From NCBI GenBank assembly GCA_008828725.1, contig MEHQ01003929.1, positions 708,744 through 772,743 of the forward strand: DNA of 64,000 bases, read 5' to 3'. Position 1 is the first letter of the stretch; each line of letters begins with the position of its first letter. This stretch comes from Saccharina japonica. Its lineage: Eukaryota; Sar; Phaeophyceae; Laminariales; Laminariaceae. The translations under genes and the position numbers were made by a program. Shown here in pieces: positions 54,606 to 64,000 of this stretch. The notes under the pieces are model-generated. The model was not told the DNA's origin. It made no database searches and saw nothing but the letters and a program-made list of their open reading frames with translations.

Positions 54606-54730
54606 CACCACACCCAGTGTCCGTGCCGATTCTTCATCCTAAAAAGTTACCAGTTCTGTGGTCACAAAACTACGACACAGAGATACTACGCTCAGTGCAG
54701 TAAGCAGAGCAGACAATGCAATGCTATACT
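54606..54730 (-). mobile_element. RTE-w fragment, minus strand
   Basis: CACCCAGTGTCCGTGCCGAT ... GAGCAGACAATGCAATGCTA. It abuts copy D's tail, so two 3' ends meet tail to tail. Confidence 0.7.
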
Positions 54731-55239
54731 GGTAGCTGGTTAGATATTAATTGTGTCGCGCCCTGTCTCCAGGACTGGGAGTATCGGACACGCCAGTACC
54801 GAAAAGGAACAATAATAATGCCGAAACCATCGAAAACGGAGTTCAAGTTTTCGCTCGCTTTTTGTTCTTAAATTTACGGTGTTTCGTCAAGATGATAATA
54901 TATACCGGTTTGCGTATAATATCAGCTGGTATCTGTTTCACCTGGTATATATGATCCTCCAAAGGCTGGCTTTGAAATGAAAGTCGTCGTGAGGTGGTGG
55001 TGTTGTTGTGGTTGATCAGCGCAACGAGTACGTAATATTATTTGTGGTGCCGGGTGGAGAGGAGGGTCTGCAGTGGCCTGGCCTCTACGCTGAGAGACGC
55101 CGCAGGAGGTCGGGTAAGGTACGCCTCAGACTAAAAATGACACGTTTTCATGTCTATAACAGTCAAACACCACAAAGAAAAGGCGTTATTTTGTTCATTT
55201 AGTGCACTATTTACAAACGTCCTAGTTCCACCTTTGGTA
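54731..55239. other. Int​ergenic apart from one candidate exon
   Basis: Only the candidate exon at 55020-55113 stands out. Confidence 0.35.
55020..55113 (+). CDS. Candidate host exon, function unknown
   Basis: A 94-bp plus-strand exon between GTGGTTGATCAG|CGC and TCGG|GTAAGG. Encodes RNEYVILFVVPGGEEGLQ followed by a short arginine-rich end. Coding-like, but with no recognised family and no partner exon. Directly followed by a TIR element. Confidence 0.25.
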
Positions 55240-55557
55240 GAGCTGTGAGCTGTGAGTCGGCGACTTAAGTCACCAACTAGTTATTAGTCAGACTCGTACA
55301 TAGTAGTTTGTCGTTTCCCAGAGGTGCCGACTATCTGACTTATGGGGTTTCCATGCTTGTAGGAAGGATTGTTCAATGCTGCGGGATACATGTTTTCTGT
55401 GTTGACTGATTTGGCTCGCTTCGCTCGCCTGACTTGAGTCGTCAGATCACCTGGGCATTAAGTGGCTTCGCCAGCCGACTTGCCGACTAATGTCAGTTAG
55501 TTGGCGAACGGCACCTACCGATTAGTTACTCGTCGTGAAATCCTGCCGACTGACAGC
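55240..55557. mobile_element. Candidate TIR element, about 318 bp
   Basis: Left AGCTGTGAGCTGTGAGTCGG and right (complement) AGCTGTCAGTCGGCAGG. Subterminal GCCGACT/AGTCGGC words recur on both sides (GCCGACTTGCCGACTAATGT, GTGCCGACTATCTGACTTAT). Target duplication not resolved. It also holds the hairpin GGCTCGCTTCGCTCGCC. The next 280 bp (55558-55841) show no feature and contain one undetermined base at 55831. Confidence 0.45.
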
Positions 55558-55841
55558 TATACCTTTTGGAGGTTAGAGGCGCGTTGTATTACGAAAGTAA
55601 AGCACATAAGACCCCAAACAGCGTCTAAGGTAACCCCTCTGCTGGAAAGGGCAATGAGACTTCACCTGTGTTGCAGTGCCCACAAAAAAAACACGATTTT
55701 ATCAAATATGTTGACAAAGAGATACTGGAACCACGTCTACCCCAGTTTTTTTTTCTGTAGGACTTTTCGTAATTCTGCCCTAGCTCTGAACTTTCCCATT
55801 AATACAAAACTTGGCAAGGCAGATATAAGCNGTAGAGCAAT

Positions 55842-56073
55842 CCCACGGTAGGGGTACCACTTTTTGGCTCCTGATTTTCTGACCGGTTGAGCTCCTCACG
55901 TGAGTAACCACCCGATACTATCAATATTTTACTGGTATGTTTGTTTTGGGACTACCGCATTGAAACGTTTGGTCGGGTTGCGCGAACGAATGTTTCCGAA
56001 GTCATGTTTCGGGTGAGATATTAAGCTCCTCATGTGAGGAGCTCAGTAAATTCTGCTGCGCCCCTACCGTGGG
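55842..56073. mobile_element. TIR element, 232 bp
   Basis: Termini CCCACGGTAGGGG on the left and CCCCTACCGTGGG on the right are perfect 13-bp inverted repeats. GAGCTCCTCACGTGAG and CTCCTCATGTGAGGAGCTCA are the inner inverted partners. Non-coding MITE. Confidence 0.65.
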
Positions 56074-56424
56074 ATAAGTCAGAGGTGACTTATGATGAAA
56101 TATGTATTTCTGACCGGGAGATCCCTTACTGAGGGATTATCCTATATCGTTGGAAGTCCTACACTGTTTTACACTATAATAGTGCATTGTATATAATATA
56201 ACACAGTATATTTTGTTGGAACCAGAAAGTAATGGGGGTGGAGCATAGCACAAAAAAAAAACAAGGAGGGGTTAAGTACACCCACCAGTCTCGTCGAGAC
56301 ATTTCCGTATAAGCGCATCCCTCGGTGTCTACATGTCATACCTGCACTCTCTCACCCTTGTCGAGAAAAATCAGCTTGGAAATTCGTCTACTGTGTGATA
56401 TTATATATTAAAAAAAAAAAAAAA

Positions 56425-56980
56425 CAACAGCTGTGAGCTCGAGGATTTCGTCGAAGCTCATCTTTGCTAGCTGAGTGTAATACTTCGATCGCGCGTACTT
56501 ACGGATTTTATATGTCCTCATGTAGGGTGTACATCCCGTATGAGGGGGACACAATCTGAGGCTGTAGAATTCAGGAAGTGTGTGTCTATTTGTGGGGGAA
56601 GAAATAATTAAGATTATATTAAAATTAAAATTAATCAGTCTGAAATAAACGTACCAGGTATACTATGAGCGCTTTATAAAAAACAAACAAACAAACAAAC
56701 AAACAAACAAACAAACAAAACAACAACAACAACAACAACAACAGCTGTGAGCTCGAGGATTTCGTCGAAACTCATCTTTGCTTCGTAGCTGAGTGTAATA
56801 CTTCGATCGCGCGTACTTGCGGATTTTATATGTCTCATGTAGGATGTACATCCCGTATGAGGGGGACACAATCTGAGGCTGTAGAATTCAGGAAGTGGTG
56901 CGTCTATTTGTGGGGGAAGAAATAATTTAAATTAAATTAAAATTAAACAGTCTGAAATAAACGTACCAGGTATACTGTAG
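56425..56980. repeat. Tandem pair of about 240-bp repeats with CAAA/CAA tract
   Basis: Units at about 56425-56668 and 56742-56980 share AGCTGTGAGCTCGAGGATTT, CTTCGATCGCGCGTACTT, ACATCCCGTATGAGGGGGAC and AATAAACGTACCAGGTATAC. Between them is (AAAC)n then (AAC)n. Read on the minus strand, each unit ends in a TTG/T-rich tail, which suggests a retroposed non-coding element. Upstream 56074-56424 has no gene. Confidence 0.7.
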
Positions 56981-58580
56981 TGTTCCGACGAGTTTACGTG
57001 ATAGACTTAAAGTGGTTCTACTATTTGTAGCCATGTATGGTATATAAGAAGAGGTGTGTGAGGACAGAGTATAGTAAATACACTGATCACGATACTATGT
57101 GGGAGGCTGATATAACAGGTATCAATAGCATCATGATCTTCTACTAACGATAGTAAAGCAGGTGTTACGTGTTCGTGATATAATGAGCCTGTGTTTTATG
57201 GAGGTCGCCTCCCCAGATGATGTCGGCCGTGTCGGGGTCTTGAGCAGGGTTGGCCGAGGCCTTGACGCGCACTTTTCTTTCTTATATGTGGCAAGGAGGT
57301 GCCTCCACAAAACCTCCCTCGCATCTCGCAAGGAGAGATCTCATAGGTTAGAGTGTGGGAGTGGGGGTCGTTCTCGTAGAGGACCCTTCACTCCCTGGTA
57401 GCGCTCTGGGTTTGTATTCCCGAACGTCAACCATATGAAGACCATCCATGATGGCAGGTCTCGTAGACCGGACGTTGGTTAACGTATCTTCATGGTTGGC
57501 ATTTGTGATCAGAGGTTGACGGTGCCTACGTACCCTATCCTCCACATCGCCCCCTCCTTCATGCGCCTCAAGTCCATCTTTGCTATGGATGTATGTGACT
57601 TTGGGGCGATCATTTCAAGAGGGGTACGCTCGGTAGGTGGAGTCTTGACAGGGGAACGTCGTGTAGTCATCTCTTTCACTGCAACATTCTGTATCTTCCA
57701 GAACCCCCCTCCGACTGTCAGGGACAGCACACTACGTGTTGAGTAAACACGGCTGGTAAGTGTTAGGATTCCGTACAGTTTGTTTGCATGCCGGCAGCAA
57801 AATGTCGGAGTTCGAGTGGTTGTCCCATTTGTTTTTGACTCAGCGCTATCTGTCGTGTGGCCACACTAAGACGGCGTTCCTTGTGACGGCTGCATGTTTT
57901 TACGACACGGGCGAATGTTTCCGTTATGTATATGCTCGGACTGGTGTTGCCTTGTTATGGAACATATTTCGGATATCCGTTTTCTACTTGCTCGGAGTGG
58001 TGTTGCCTTGTTATGGAGCAAGGGTCGGATGGATGTCTATATTCGGCGTGCACTTACCTAGACATCGTGCGGGGTAAGTTCCCGAGACCGGACCGCTTGG
58101 GAGATTACCTCGGCTTTGCAACATAGTCTCGTTGAGATTTCTTATGTCGAACCGGGTCATTTCGAATTGTAATTTTGGTAAAACGGTGGTATGCTCGTGG
58201 TTGTTGTCTATCTGCTCATATTTTGTGGTTTCCTGGAAACTTTCGTTTCCTTATTCTCGGATTCCTGATACAGATACTTCCATTGCCAGACATCCTCCTT
58301 GTCAGCAAGTGCCCAACCAAATGCTGATAGAGTGCAAACTATCGTTGCTACTCTCGTCACCGTTGATATCCCTATTTTTTGTTGCTTCCTACCATAGGTG
58401 ATACCCTCTGTTACCTTCTCGTTCGAGATTTATTAGCCGCAGCACAGCATGTGAATCACTTATATTTTACTTTATTGTTCGTGATGGAGCGCTCGTATGT
58501 TGTTGTTATACTCAATCCCCACCATTTTATCGTTTCCGCTTTTTGACGCCGCGGGACGTGGTGTTTTCGGGAGACGCGAT
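56981..58580. other. No gene established
   Basis: Several overlapping frames of 60-105 codons on both strands, none with a recognised motif. It lies downstream of the Ty3/gypsy remnant on that element's strand, so it could be the 3' part or LTR of that element. No direct repeat was found to prove it. A near repeat (GTGGTGTTGCCTTGTTATGG) occurs at about 57942 and 57995. Confidence 0.35.
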
Positions 58581-58589
58581 GTGTAAACC

Positions 58590-59310
58590 TTTCATTTTTT
58601 TTTCTTTTTTTGTAGGCGGCTTTTATGCGTGACGTTGTGGCATATACCTCGTCTGCGCGAAACTCGAGATATGTTTTTGTATACTCAGGGCCGTATCCCC
58701 TCATGCGCATGCGGTAGTTGAAATGGTGCAGATTTTTGTTCTACTCGGTCCAAGCTTGTAACCGACCACTTTGTCAACGACTCATGACTCAATTCTTTGT
58801 TGAGCTTCATTTGGATGGTCCAACGCGGGTTGGGAATTTTGTTTCCCAAGAAACATCCAGCCAGCTTGTCAAGATGATGTGCTGGTGGTGTTTTCCGCGG
58901 GTGGTAGGAATAGGTGGGTGAGGTGCACCTATATTTCACGTGCTTATTTTGTTTTCCATACGTCTTACTCGGTACACCAGTGGTGCCAGCTGTGAGCAAT
59001 TTGTGTATGGTCCTCTCCACGGTAACAGCAGTTTTGTTTGGGCCATCCGCATCCTGATCTGGTCTATTGATAATAACTTATTGGTCAGGGTAAAACATAG
59101 GGTACGGCGGCCATAAATGGTTTCTCGCCGTTTGTTTCGCTTCAGGTTCCGATAGGTTTCGGCGAGCTAGTTCGAAGGCAATTTGTAAATTGTCTCGTGT
59201 TTGTTGTGTTAATTCCTTGGTATCTGCTGTGCTTCCTTCGTAAGGAATACCAAGGATAACGTCTGCTGGTAATCGTGCTGGTCTACCGAACATATGGAAA
59301 TACTTGTATT
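58590..59310 (-). pseudogene. Ty3/gypsy chromovirus-like pol end (integrase C-terminus and chromodomain)
   Basis: On the minus strand: MFGRPARLPADVILGIP (the conserved block after the integrase core), then a typical helix TRDNLQIAFELARRNL. After a stop and shifts come LPWRGPYTN with PLVYRVRRM (the WxGPY strand) and VHLTHLFLPP. Near 58680-58600 GYGPEYTKTYLEFRADEV resembles the end of a chromodomain. Order and spacing fit integrase C-terminus plus chromodomain of a Ty3/gypsy chromovirus (family knowledge). At least three frame breaks. The upstream core is not contiguous. Confidence 0.7.
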
Positions 59311-59749
59311 TCCTGTATATACCATCGTCAAATATGACACATTGTGGGCCACTTGTCTCAGCGGTAAGAGGCAGGGGCGGCCGGGGATTTGGATATCATA
59401 CACCTAACCCCCCCTCCCCCCCCGGCTATAAATATATGATATATTTATAGGTTGGGTTGGCGTCGGTTGGCAACGACGCTGTAAAACACGCCACTCGCTG
59501 CGTGGAGCTAGACAACCAGGGTGCCGTTTTTTTTTGTTATTTTTTTTTGGCGGTCACCAAAGCTGGCGGTCGAGTAGATCATTTGTGCGGGGTGGAGAAT
59601 CTTTGTTCCGCACAAGGGGAATGGTCGTATCACGTAGTGTTAATATGGTAAGGCGTCCGCGAGGCAGTTACATAGTAAAACCCATTGCTGTCTCCGGAAG
59701 TAGCCACACCAGAAATTAAATTAACTCATTGAAGCTGTCGTCCATATGC

Positions 59750-59935
59750 AAGTCCGCCTCAGAGGCGGTTCTTAGCAGGATGCAGCTCACCCTCCATGCG
59801 ACTCGCCCAATACCTCACGGCGTTTCGCGCTTGGTGCAAGCAATGTCTGCCTGGTTGGTGAAAACCCAACGCGCTCCGTCCCGGCATTGTAGGGATGCGA
59901 GGGTCTATGGTCATATGACTACGGCCGTGCACGAC
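59750..59935 (-). pseudogene. Possible integrase zinc-finger remnant of the same element
   Basis: The minus-strand frame includes CLHQARNAVRYWASRMEGEL, close in pattern to the H2C2-flanking helix of Ty3/gypsy integrases (arginine-rich, YW..M). The His/Cys ligands are not all visible. The DDE core expected between here and 59310 is missing, so the element has an internal deletion or replacement. The intervening 59311-59749 has no recognisable motif. Confidence 0.35.
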
Positions 59936-59943
59936 ATGAGTAC

Positions 59944-59944
<1 letters not shown>

Positions 59945-59981
<37 letters not shown>
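59945..59981 (+). repeat. C homopolymer, about 37 bp
   Basis: Uninterrupted C run. The poly-Pro/poly-Gly open frames through it are artefacts. Exact length is unreliable in any assembly. Confidence 0.9.
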
Positions 59982-59983
<2 letters not shown>

Positions 59984-60347
59984 ACGGCTCGGAAAATATT
60001 TTTTTAACAGCATTTTTTTTTCAGTGTAGCCAGCGTGTATCGGTGTACGTGATTTGTGTGACAGCGTACCGGAGAGGCGCAAACCCAAACATCGAGTCAA
60101 ATATCGTAACATGACACCACACATACATCCCTCGTGCGATACTTTAAATGGTATGATTGTTCTGCTTTGCCACGATGTAATATGTGAGTGTCAAACACTT
60201 GTTCGCGATATCTCTGACAGTGACGTACACGACGTGCACAGAAGCATGTGGGAAGGCAAGATGTCAATGACACCAGACAGGGTCAGCGGCTGATTTATCT
60301 GATGGATTATTGTTGCAAGGGTATACACAGGTGTCGAAGATACGTAC

Positions 60348-60436
60348 CTGGGGTCTATCGATATATCTGCTAAGAAGGAAGGAACCTGCATGTTGGACTC
60401 TTCGGGGCCTTCTGGTCCACCTTCGAGCGAGCTCAT
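60348..60436 (-). CDS. Candidate first exon, function unknown
   Basis: ATG at 60436 then MSSLEGGPEGPEESNMQVPS and FLADISIDP, leaving through CCCCAG|GTACGT at 60348 in phase 2. Acidic, soluble N-terminus. No partner exon: the nearest downstream AG sites create stops in the required phase. The flanks (59982-60347 and 60437-60521) carry nothing else recognisable. Confidence 0.3.
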
Positions 60437-60521
60437 AGCTCCTGTGTTCCGCTCACTACTGCTGCAGTCGCTGTGACTACGCAGTTGGGGCCTACTCGTA
60501 TAGGCCGCAGCGCCGCCCAGT

Positions 60522-60744
60522 AGTATTGTAGTACTATGGAACGCCTTGTATCAAGCAGGGGATTGCTCTCTCCGTCCCCTGTGTTCAGGTGTATATCGTA
60601 GAGGGAGGGGACGGTGTCAGGTACTATTGTAGTACTATGGAAGGCCTTGTATCAAGCAGGAAGGGGGGGGGTCTATACTGTCCTCTATGTTCAGTGTTAT
60701 ATAGCTATTGTTTAGGCGTAGAGGGAGGGGACGGTGTCAGGTAC
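60522..60744 (+). repeat. Imperfect tandem duplication, about 105-120 bp units
   Basis: Units share TATTGTAGTACTATGGAA, GCCTTGTATCAAGCAGG and GTAGAGGGAGGGGACGGTGT. G and C homopolymers (60663, 60744) mark the junctions. Confidence 0.8.
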
Positions 60745-61549
60745 CCCCCCCCCCCCTGTCGGGAGGGTCGAAGTTGAAGGGAATTGACGTGAGGAGTCAA
60801 AAAAATAGTTTTTTTTCGCAACCACCCTCTAGTAAGTAGAGCGACGATTGCCCCAGTGCTCGCGATTGGGTACGAGTTCGTGCACACTAGGAAAACGTGC
60901 ATTGTTGAATTGTGCGGGTAAACTCTTATAGCCCCGACAGCGGGGGGTGCGACTATGGCGTGGTCAACTACTAATAGTGCTCACCGGTAGTGCTCGCACG
61001 ATCGAGGATCTTGTCTACTGTACGTCGCCCAAGTTGATCTCCCTTACTGTTTGCTATGACGCTCTACGACGTAACCTGTTGACGCTGCGTTTGGGTAACC
61101 ATCATATCGTACCACTGTTAACGATACGATACTTTACGTTTTCTATAACATAGATATCACACATGCATATGTATTGAAGAGACGCACATGCATATATGTG
61201 GGCACATAAATATAAATAATATATACACCTGGAAAATACGCGCGAATATGCTCACATCGCAATAAAGTATATAGGTAACACCACAGCCGAAGTAGACCTT
61301 ACCACCAACAAACACCAATCCCCTCAACGAGTTGGTTCACGCCAGCAACTCTCCCCAACCAGTGAATATCTGTGGTGTGTCCTCAAGGCAAAGGTACGTG
61401 ATAGTGACTTTTAATATATTATATCTGGTTGTTGTGGTTATCACTCTCCTCCTCCGTGTATTTATCCGAGATACGTTCTGCACGTTCTGTTATGCTGTAC
61501 TTGACTGTCTATAAAAACAATGGCTCTAATTTTTGCAGTTCGTCCTCCC
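60745..61549. other. No gene recognised
   Basis: Ordinary sequence with short ATATGT/CATATG words near 61150-61230. No repeat partner found. Confidence 0.4.
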
Positions 61550-61800
61550 CACGGCAGTATGGCGTGATGTCTGCCTCCGATGATCTGAGCATACGGTAGC
61601 GGCATGTTTCCTTCCGGAAAGGAACGCAATAATACATTCACCACCCCGCCCAATACTGTATCGTACGCACCCCCTACAACTGAATGTGTTGTTGTGCCTA
61701 CGGGCTATGGCGTGGTGCCTGCTATTGATGATCTGACCATCCGATAGCGGCAGGCTTCCTTCCGGAAAAATACTAAATTCTATATTCAACACCCCACCCG
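61550..61800 (-). repeat. Two about 100-bp direct repeats with conserved minus-strand peptide
   Basis: Copies at about 61555-61660 and 61697-61805, offset about 148 bp. On the minus strand they read FPEGNMPLPYAQIIGGRHHA and FPEGSLPLSDGQIINSRHHA. Amino-acid similarity with third-position-type differences suggests that a coding segment was duplicated. The offset is not a multiple of three, so the copies are in different frames unless separated by an intron. Function unknown. Confidence 0.45.
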
Positions 61801-62245
61801 ATACATAACAAATCCTCTAATACTGCACGTTACTGCTGTGCCTTTCATGGCGATATATATATAGCTATTATATCAAGTGTTTTATCCAAACGGACGGTAC
61901 GTGGCACGTGGTTGACAAACTCCTCATCTTTCCTTATCTGGTATGGTTCGTCACTCCGCTTCTTTCAAGGTATATATCTTGAGATCCGGCTGTTACGTAT
62001 GTATACCAGTTATAATGTACCAAGATTGCCCATCTAGTACTGTACGTATATACTGCTGCTCCTTTATTGGCGATTATAATATAGCTATTATTTTCAAGTC
62101 CGTTTTTCCTTCCAAACGGAGGGTTACGTGCACGTAGATGACGAACTCTCACCTTAATATACTTGTATACGTATATAATATATATAATATATATGTGTAT
62201 AATATATATACGAACATACCACTACGGCCATGCATGACATGCGGC
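61801..62245. other. Intergenic with relatives of the 52/63-kb repeat
   Basis: Contains diverged copies of CATGGCGATATATA ... CAAACGGA ... TACGTGCACGT ... GGTCGTCACT-type sequence at about 61845-61970 and 62060-62150, also seen at 52.67-52.80, 62.65-62.73 and 63.97 kb. AT-dinucleotide-rich end. Confidence 0.45.
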
Positions 62246-62577
62246 TATGTGTGTGTGTGTGTTCTTCACATTAAACCTTCCTTTCTACCCGTCGACATCC
62301 AGCACACCCAGTGTCCGTGCCGATTCTTCATCCTAAAAAGGTACCAGTTCTGTGGTCACAAAACTACGACACAGAGATACTACACTCAGTGCAGTAAGCA
62401 GAGCAGACAATGCAACGCCATATACGACAGGCAAGACCTACCCTGCTAGCAATCCAGGTGCATGCAAGAGAAAAAAAGAGAAAAAAGAAAAAAGCGAAAA
62501 GAAAAAATAATAAAAAGGGTGTGCTGGATGTCGACGGGTAGAAAGGAAGGTTTAATGTGAAGAACACACACACACAT
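62246..62577 (-). mobile_element. RTE-w 3'-terminal copy, double-tailed
   Basis: A minus-strand terminus with GT tail at 62246 runs to AGAAAAAATAATAAAAAG at 62516. It is joined directly to a plus-strand terminus GGTGTGCTGGATGTCGACGG ... GAAGAACACACACAC ending at 62577. The cleanest example of inverted caps in the window. Confidence 0.85.
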
Positions 62578-63255
62578 ATCTGAGATCTGTGCTGCGCGTA
62601 CCGTTGTAGAATATGTACCTACTGCTGTAGACGTCCATCGATAGATGGCTCTAATTTAGTAGTTTCTCTTTCCAAACGGAAGTATGGCGTGGTGCTTATG
62701 TCTGAGATATTGTGGTCGTCACTATTTTAATGTTTTATTTCTGCACCATCCCTATATCTCCATGGGTTTATGCTGAACACGTACTTGTTAGTTTCGGCAA
62801 GCTCTTCCCAGGTGGTGATCAAGTCTTAACCCATTCAGAACTGAAATATTTATCCGATACTAATTCCGAGTACTCGTAGTTTGTCCCCAAATACATGTGA
62901 CCAGTTCTTAAGGTTCATCCCTGCTTGATAAGAGGAAATCCAGTACTTTCTGGTATCGTATCCCATAGCCTATTAATAGTGCAGTAAGTATGCATTGTGC
63001 CCGGCACCGCCACTGATTATTTGTATTCGGTACATTAACCCCTGACAACTACGTAGTCTCTGTTGTAGTGTTCTCACCCGGCTTTATGTTTGAACCTACA
63101 TACCGTAGTAGGGTTGCCACGATGAAATGGCCACCCGGTGCTTAAGGCAACTGTGTATCATGCTTTCGCTACTAAGGGCATTGCACCATGAATCTATGCC
63201 GGCCCTCCTCTGGCACAGTTCGGCGTGCTGATGTGCTGCTGTAGCATATGTCGGG
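62578..63255. other. No gene recognised
   Basis: Mixed sequence; a short relative of the 52/63-kb repeat at about 62640-62730; otherwise featureless. Confidence 0.4.
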
Positions 63256-63990
63256 TGCACACACACTCCTGGCTGTGCGTCTGCTATTGTGTAGTCTGTG
63301 CTTTGCAGCAGTAGTGTTTGCATGTTCCGTAGCGCACGGAGGCGAAGTTAGCAGCGAGCACCTCCGACCATCAGCAGGTACAGCAGCAGTAGTGTTGTCT
63401 GCATGCTCCGTACTAGCGACGAAACTAGCAGCGAGCCACTCCGACCATCAACATATTACTACACACAATTACGTACAACTTACAACTAAGCATTTGTGCT
63501 CAGCGAGGAACGCTACTCACGTGATGACTCTCACTTTCCAATATCGGTATACTGTGGTCGTCACTCGCTTCCTCAACGTATGTGTGTGTGTTCTTCACAT
63601 TAAACCTTCCTTTTTTTCTCGCCGACATCCAGCACACCCAGTATCCGTGCCGATTCTTCGTCCTAGAAATGTGTACCAGTTATGTGGCCACAAAACTACG
63701 ACACAGAGATACCACGCTGCAGTGCAGTAAGCAGAGCAGACAATGCGATACCATACGGCAGGCAAGACCTACCCTGCTAGCAATCCAGGTGTATGAAAGA
63801 GAATAAGAGTAAAAAGAAGAGAAAAGGCGAAAAGGAACACACGAAGAAAAAATATAATTAACACTCGTACTGGTAGATATCTGAGATATGTGCAATACGT
63901 ACCGTTATATGTACCTACAAAGATGTCCATCTATTAATAGTACTGCACACTGCACGTACCGCTGCACCTTCATGGCGATATATATATATA
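63256..63990 (+). repeat. Segmental duplication, copy 2
   Basis: Partner of 51967-52695, extending to the right edge of the window (CTGCACCTTCATGGCGATAT and TA repeats). Carries the shared RTE-w insertion. The CAGCAG run at about 63380 is expanded relative to copy 1. Confidence 0.85.
63582..63870 (-). mobile_element. RTE-w 3'-terminal copy within segmental duplication copy 2
   Basis: Same insertion point (after TCGCTTCCTCAACGTATG) and same diagnostic variants as 52288-52520 (TTCGTCCTAGAAATGTGTAC), confirming insertion before duplication. Confidence 0.8.
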
Positions 63991-64000
63991 TATATGTACA

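Noticed and set aside
59290..59370. GIYRKY-like peptide upstream of the gypsy MFGRP block read as the pre-integrase motif
   Set aside because: It would lie after the zinc-finger-like piece, the wrong order for Ty3/gypsy, and the match is short.
59340..59420. tRNA-like D-arm word TCTCAGCGGTAAGAGG
   Set aside because: No T arm or acceptor pairing follows within tRNA length.
59759..60124. 121-codon glycine-rich frame through the C homopolymer
   Set aside because: The poly-Gly tract is the homopolymer, and length errors there make the frame meaningless.

Overview
The window is nuclear DNA of a eukaryote. It has spliced genes with GT/GC-AG introns, microsatellites, an assembly gap, SINEs, MITEs and several retrotransposon classes, and no operons, ribosome binding sites, rRNA genes or intact tRNA genes. 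The one convincing host gene encodes a secreted protein with a filamin-type Ig repeat followed by an NXPE/PC-esterase-like domain. From established knowledge that architecture is common in brown algae and some other algae, so a brown-alga-like stramenopile is the best guess. This is inference only. The many TACGTA/GTACGTAC words and CAG/CTG microsatellites fit but prove nothing.

The dominant component is one non-LTR retrotransposon family, here called RTE-w (RTE-like: APE endonuclease plus reverse transcriptase in one ORF, about 1 kb of 3' region, and a CA-type microsatellite tail). Copy A (30940-35825, +) is near full length but broken. Copy C (47101-51287, +) has a 614-codon open RT frame and is split in its 3' region by a 931-bp hAT-type element with a perfect 8-bp target duplication. 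Copy D (52806-54605, +) and copy E (4802-6253, -) are 5'-truncated. About twenty shorter pieces cover 2.9-5.0, 38-39.4, 41.8-42.8, 45-46.5, 52.3, 54.6, 62.3 and 63.6 kb. Two features look unusual. The 3' region contains a diverged second copy of the ORF's own C-terminal end. Many insertions are also capped at their 5' side by a short inverted copy of the 3' terminus, so tails point outward at both ends.

Layout: 0-7 kb holds SINEs and RTE-w pieces. 7-9 kb holds an 845-bp long-TIR element and a 390-bp tandem duplication. 9-16.1 kb holds GC-rich direct repeats, MITEs, a Ty1/copia RT fragment, a 66-bp near-perfect hairpin, a duplicated unknown ORF and weak host exon candidates. 16-20 kb is repeat-rich. 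20.3-24.5 kb holds the filamin/NXPE-like gene on the minus strand, which I reconstructed from splice signals because several exons have no long ATG-initiated ORF. 25-30 kb is CAG/GC-rich with dispersed repeats. 30.1-30.9 kb is microsatellite with a 301-N gap. 31-54.6 kb is mostly RTE-w with SINEs, MITEs and a large 0.6-kb-arm inverted repeat. 55-57 kb holds TIR elements and a tandem repeat. 58.6-60 kb holds a decayed Ty3/gypsy chromovirus-like remnant. 60-64 kb holds small repeats, one candidate first exon, and a segmental duplicate of 52.0-52.7 kb.

A family of short MITEs shares terminal words of the type CCAAAA-n-GGTATACC. The palindromic core varies between members in a compensated way (TAGGTATACCTA, CGGGTATACCCG, CAGGTGTACCTG). 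Exon calls, element names and boundaries come from reading the sequence by eye. No similarity search or alignment program was run.
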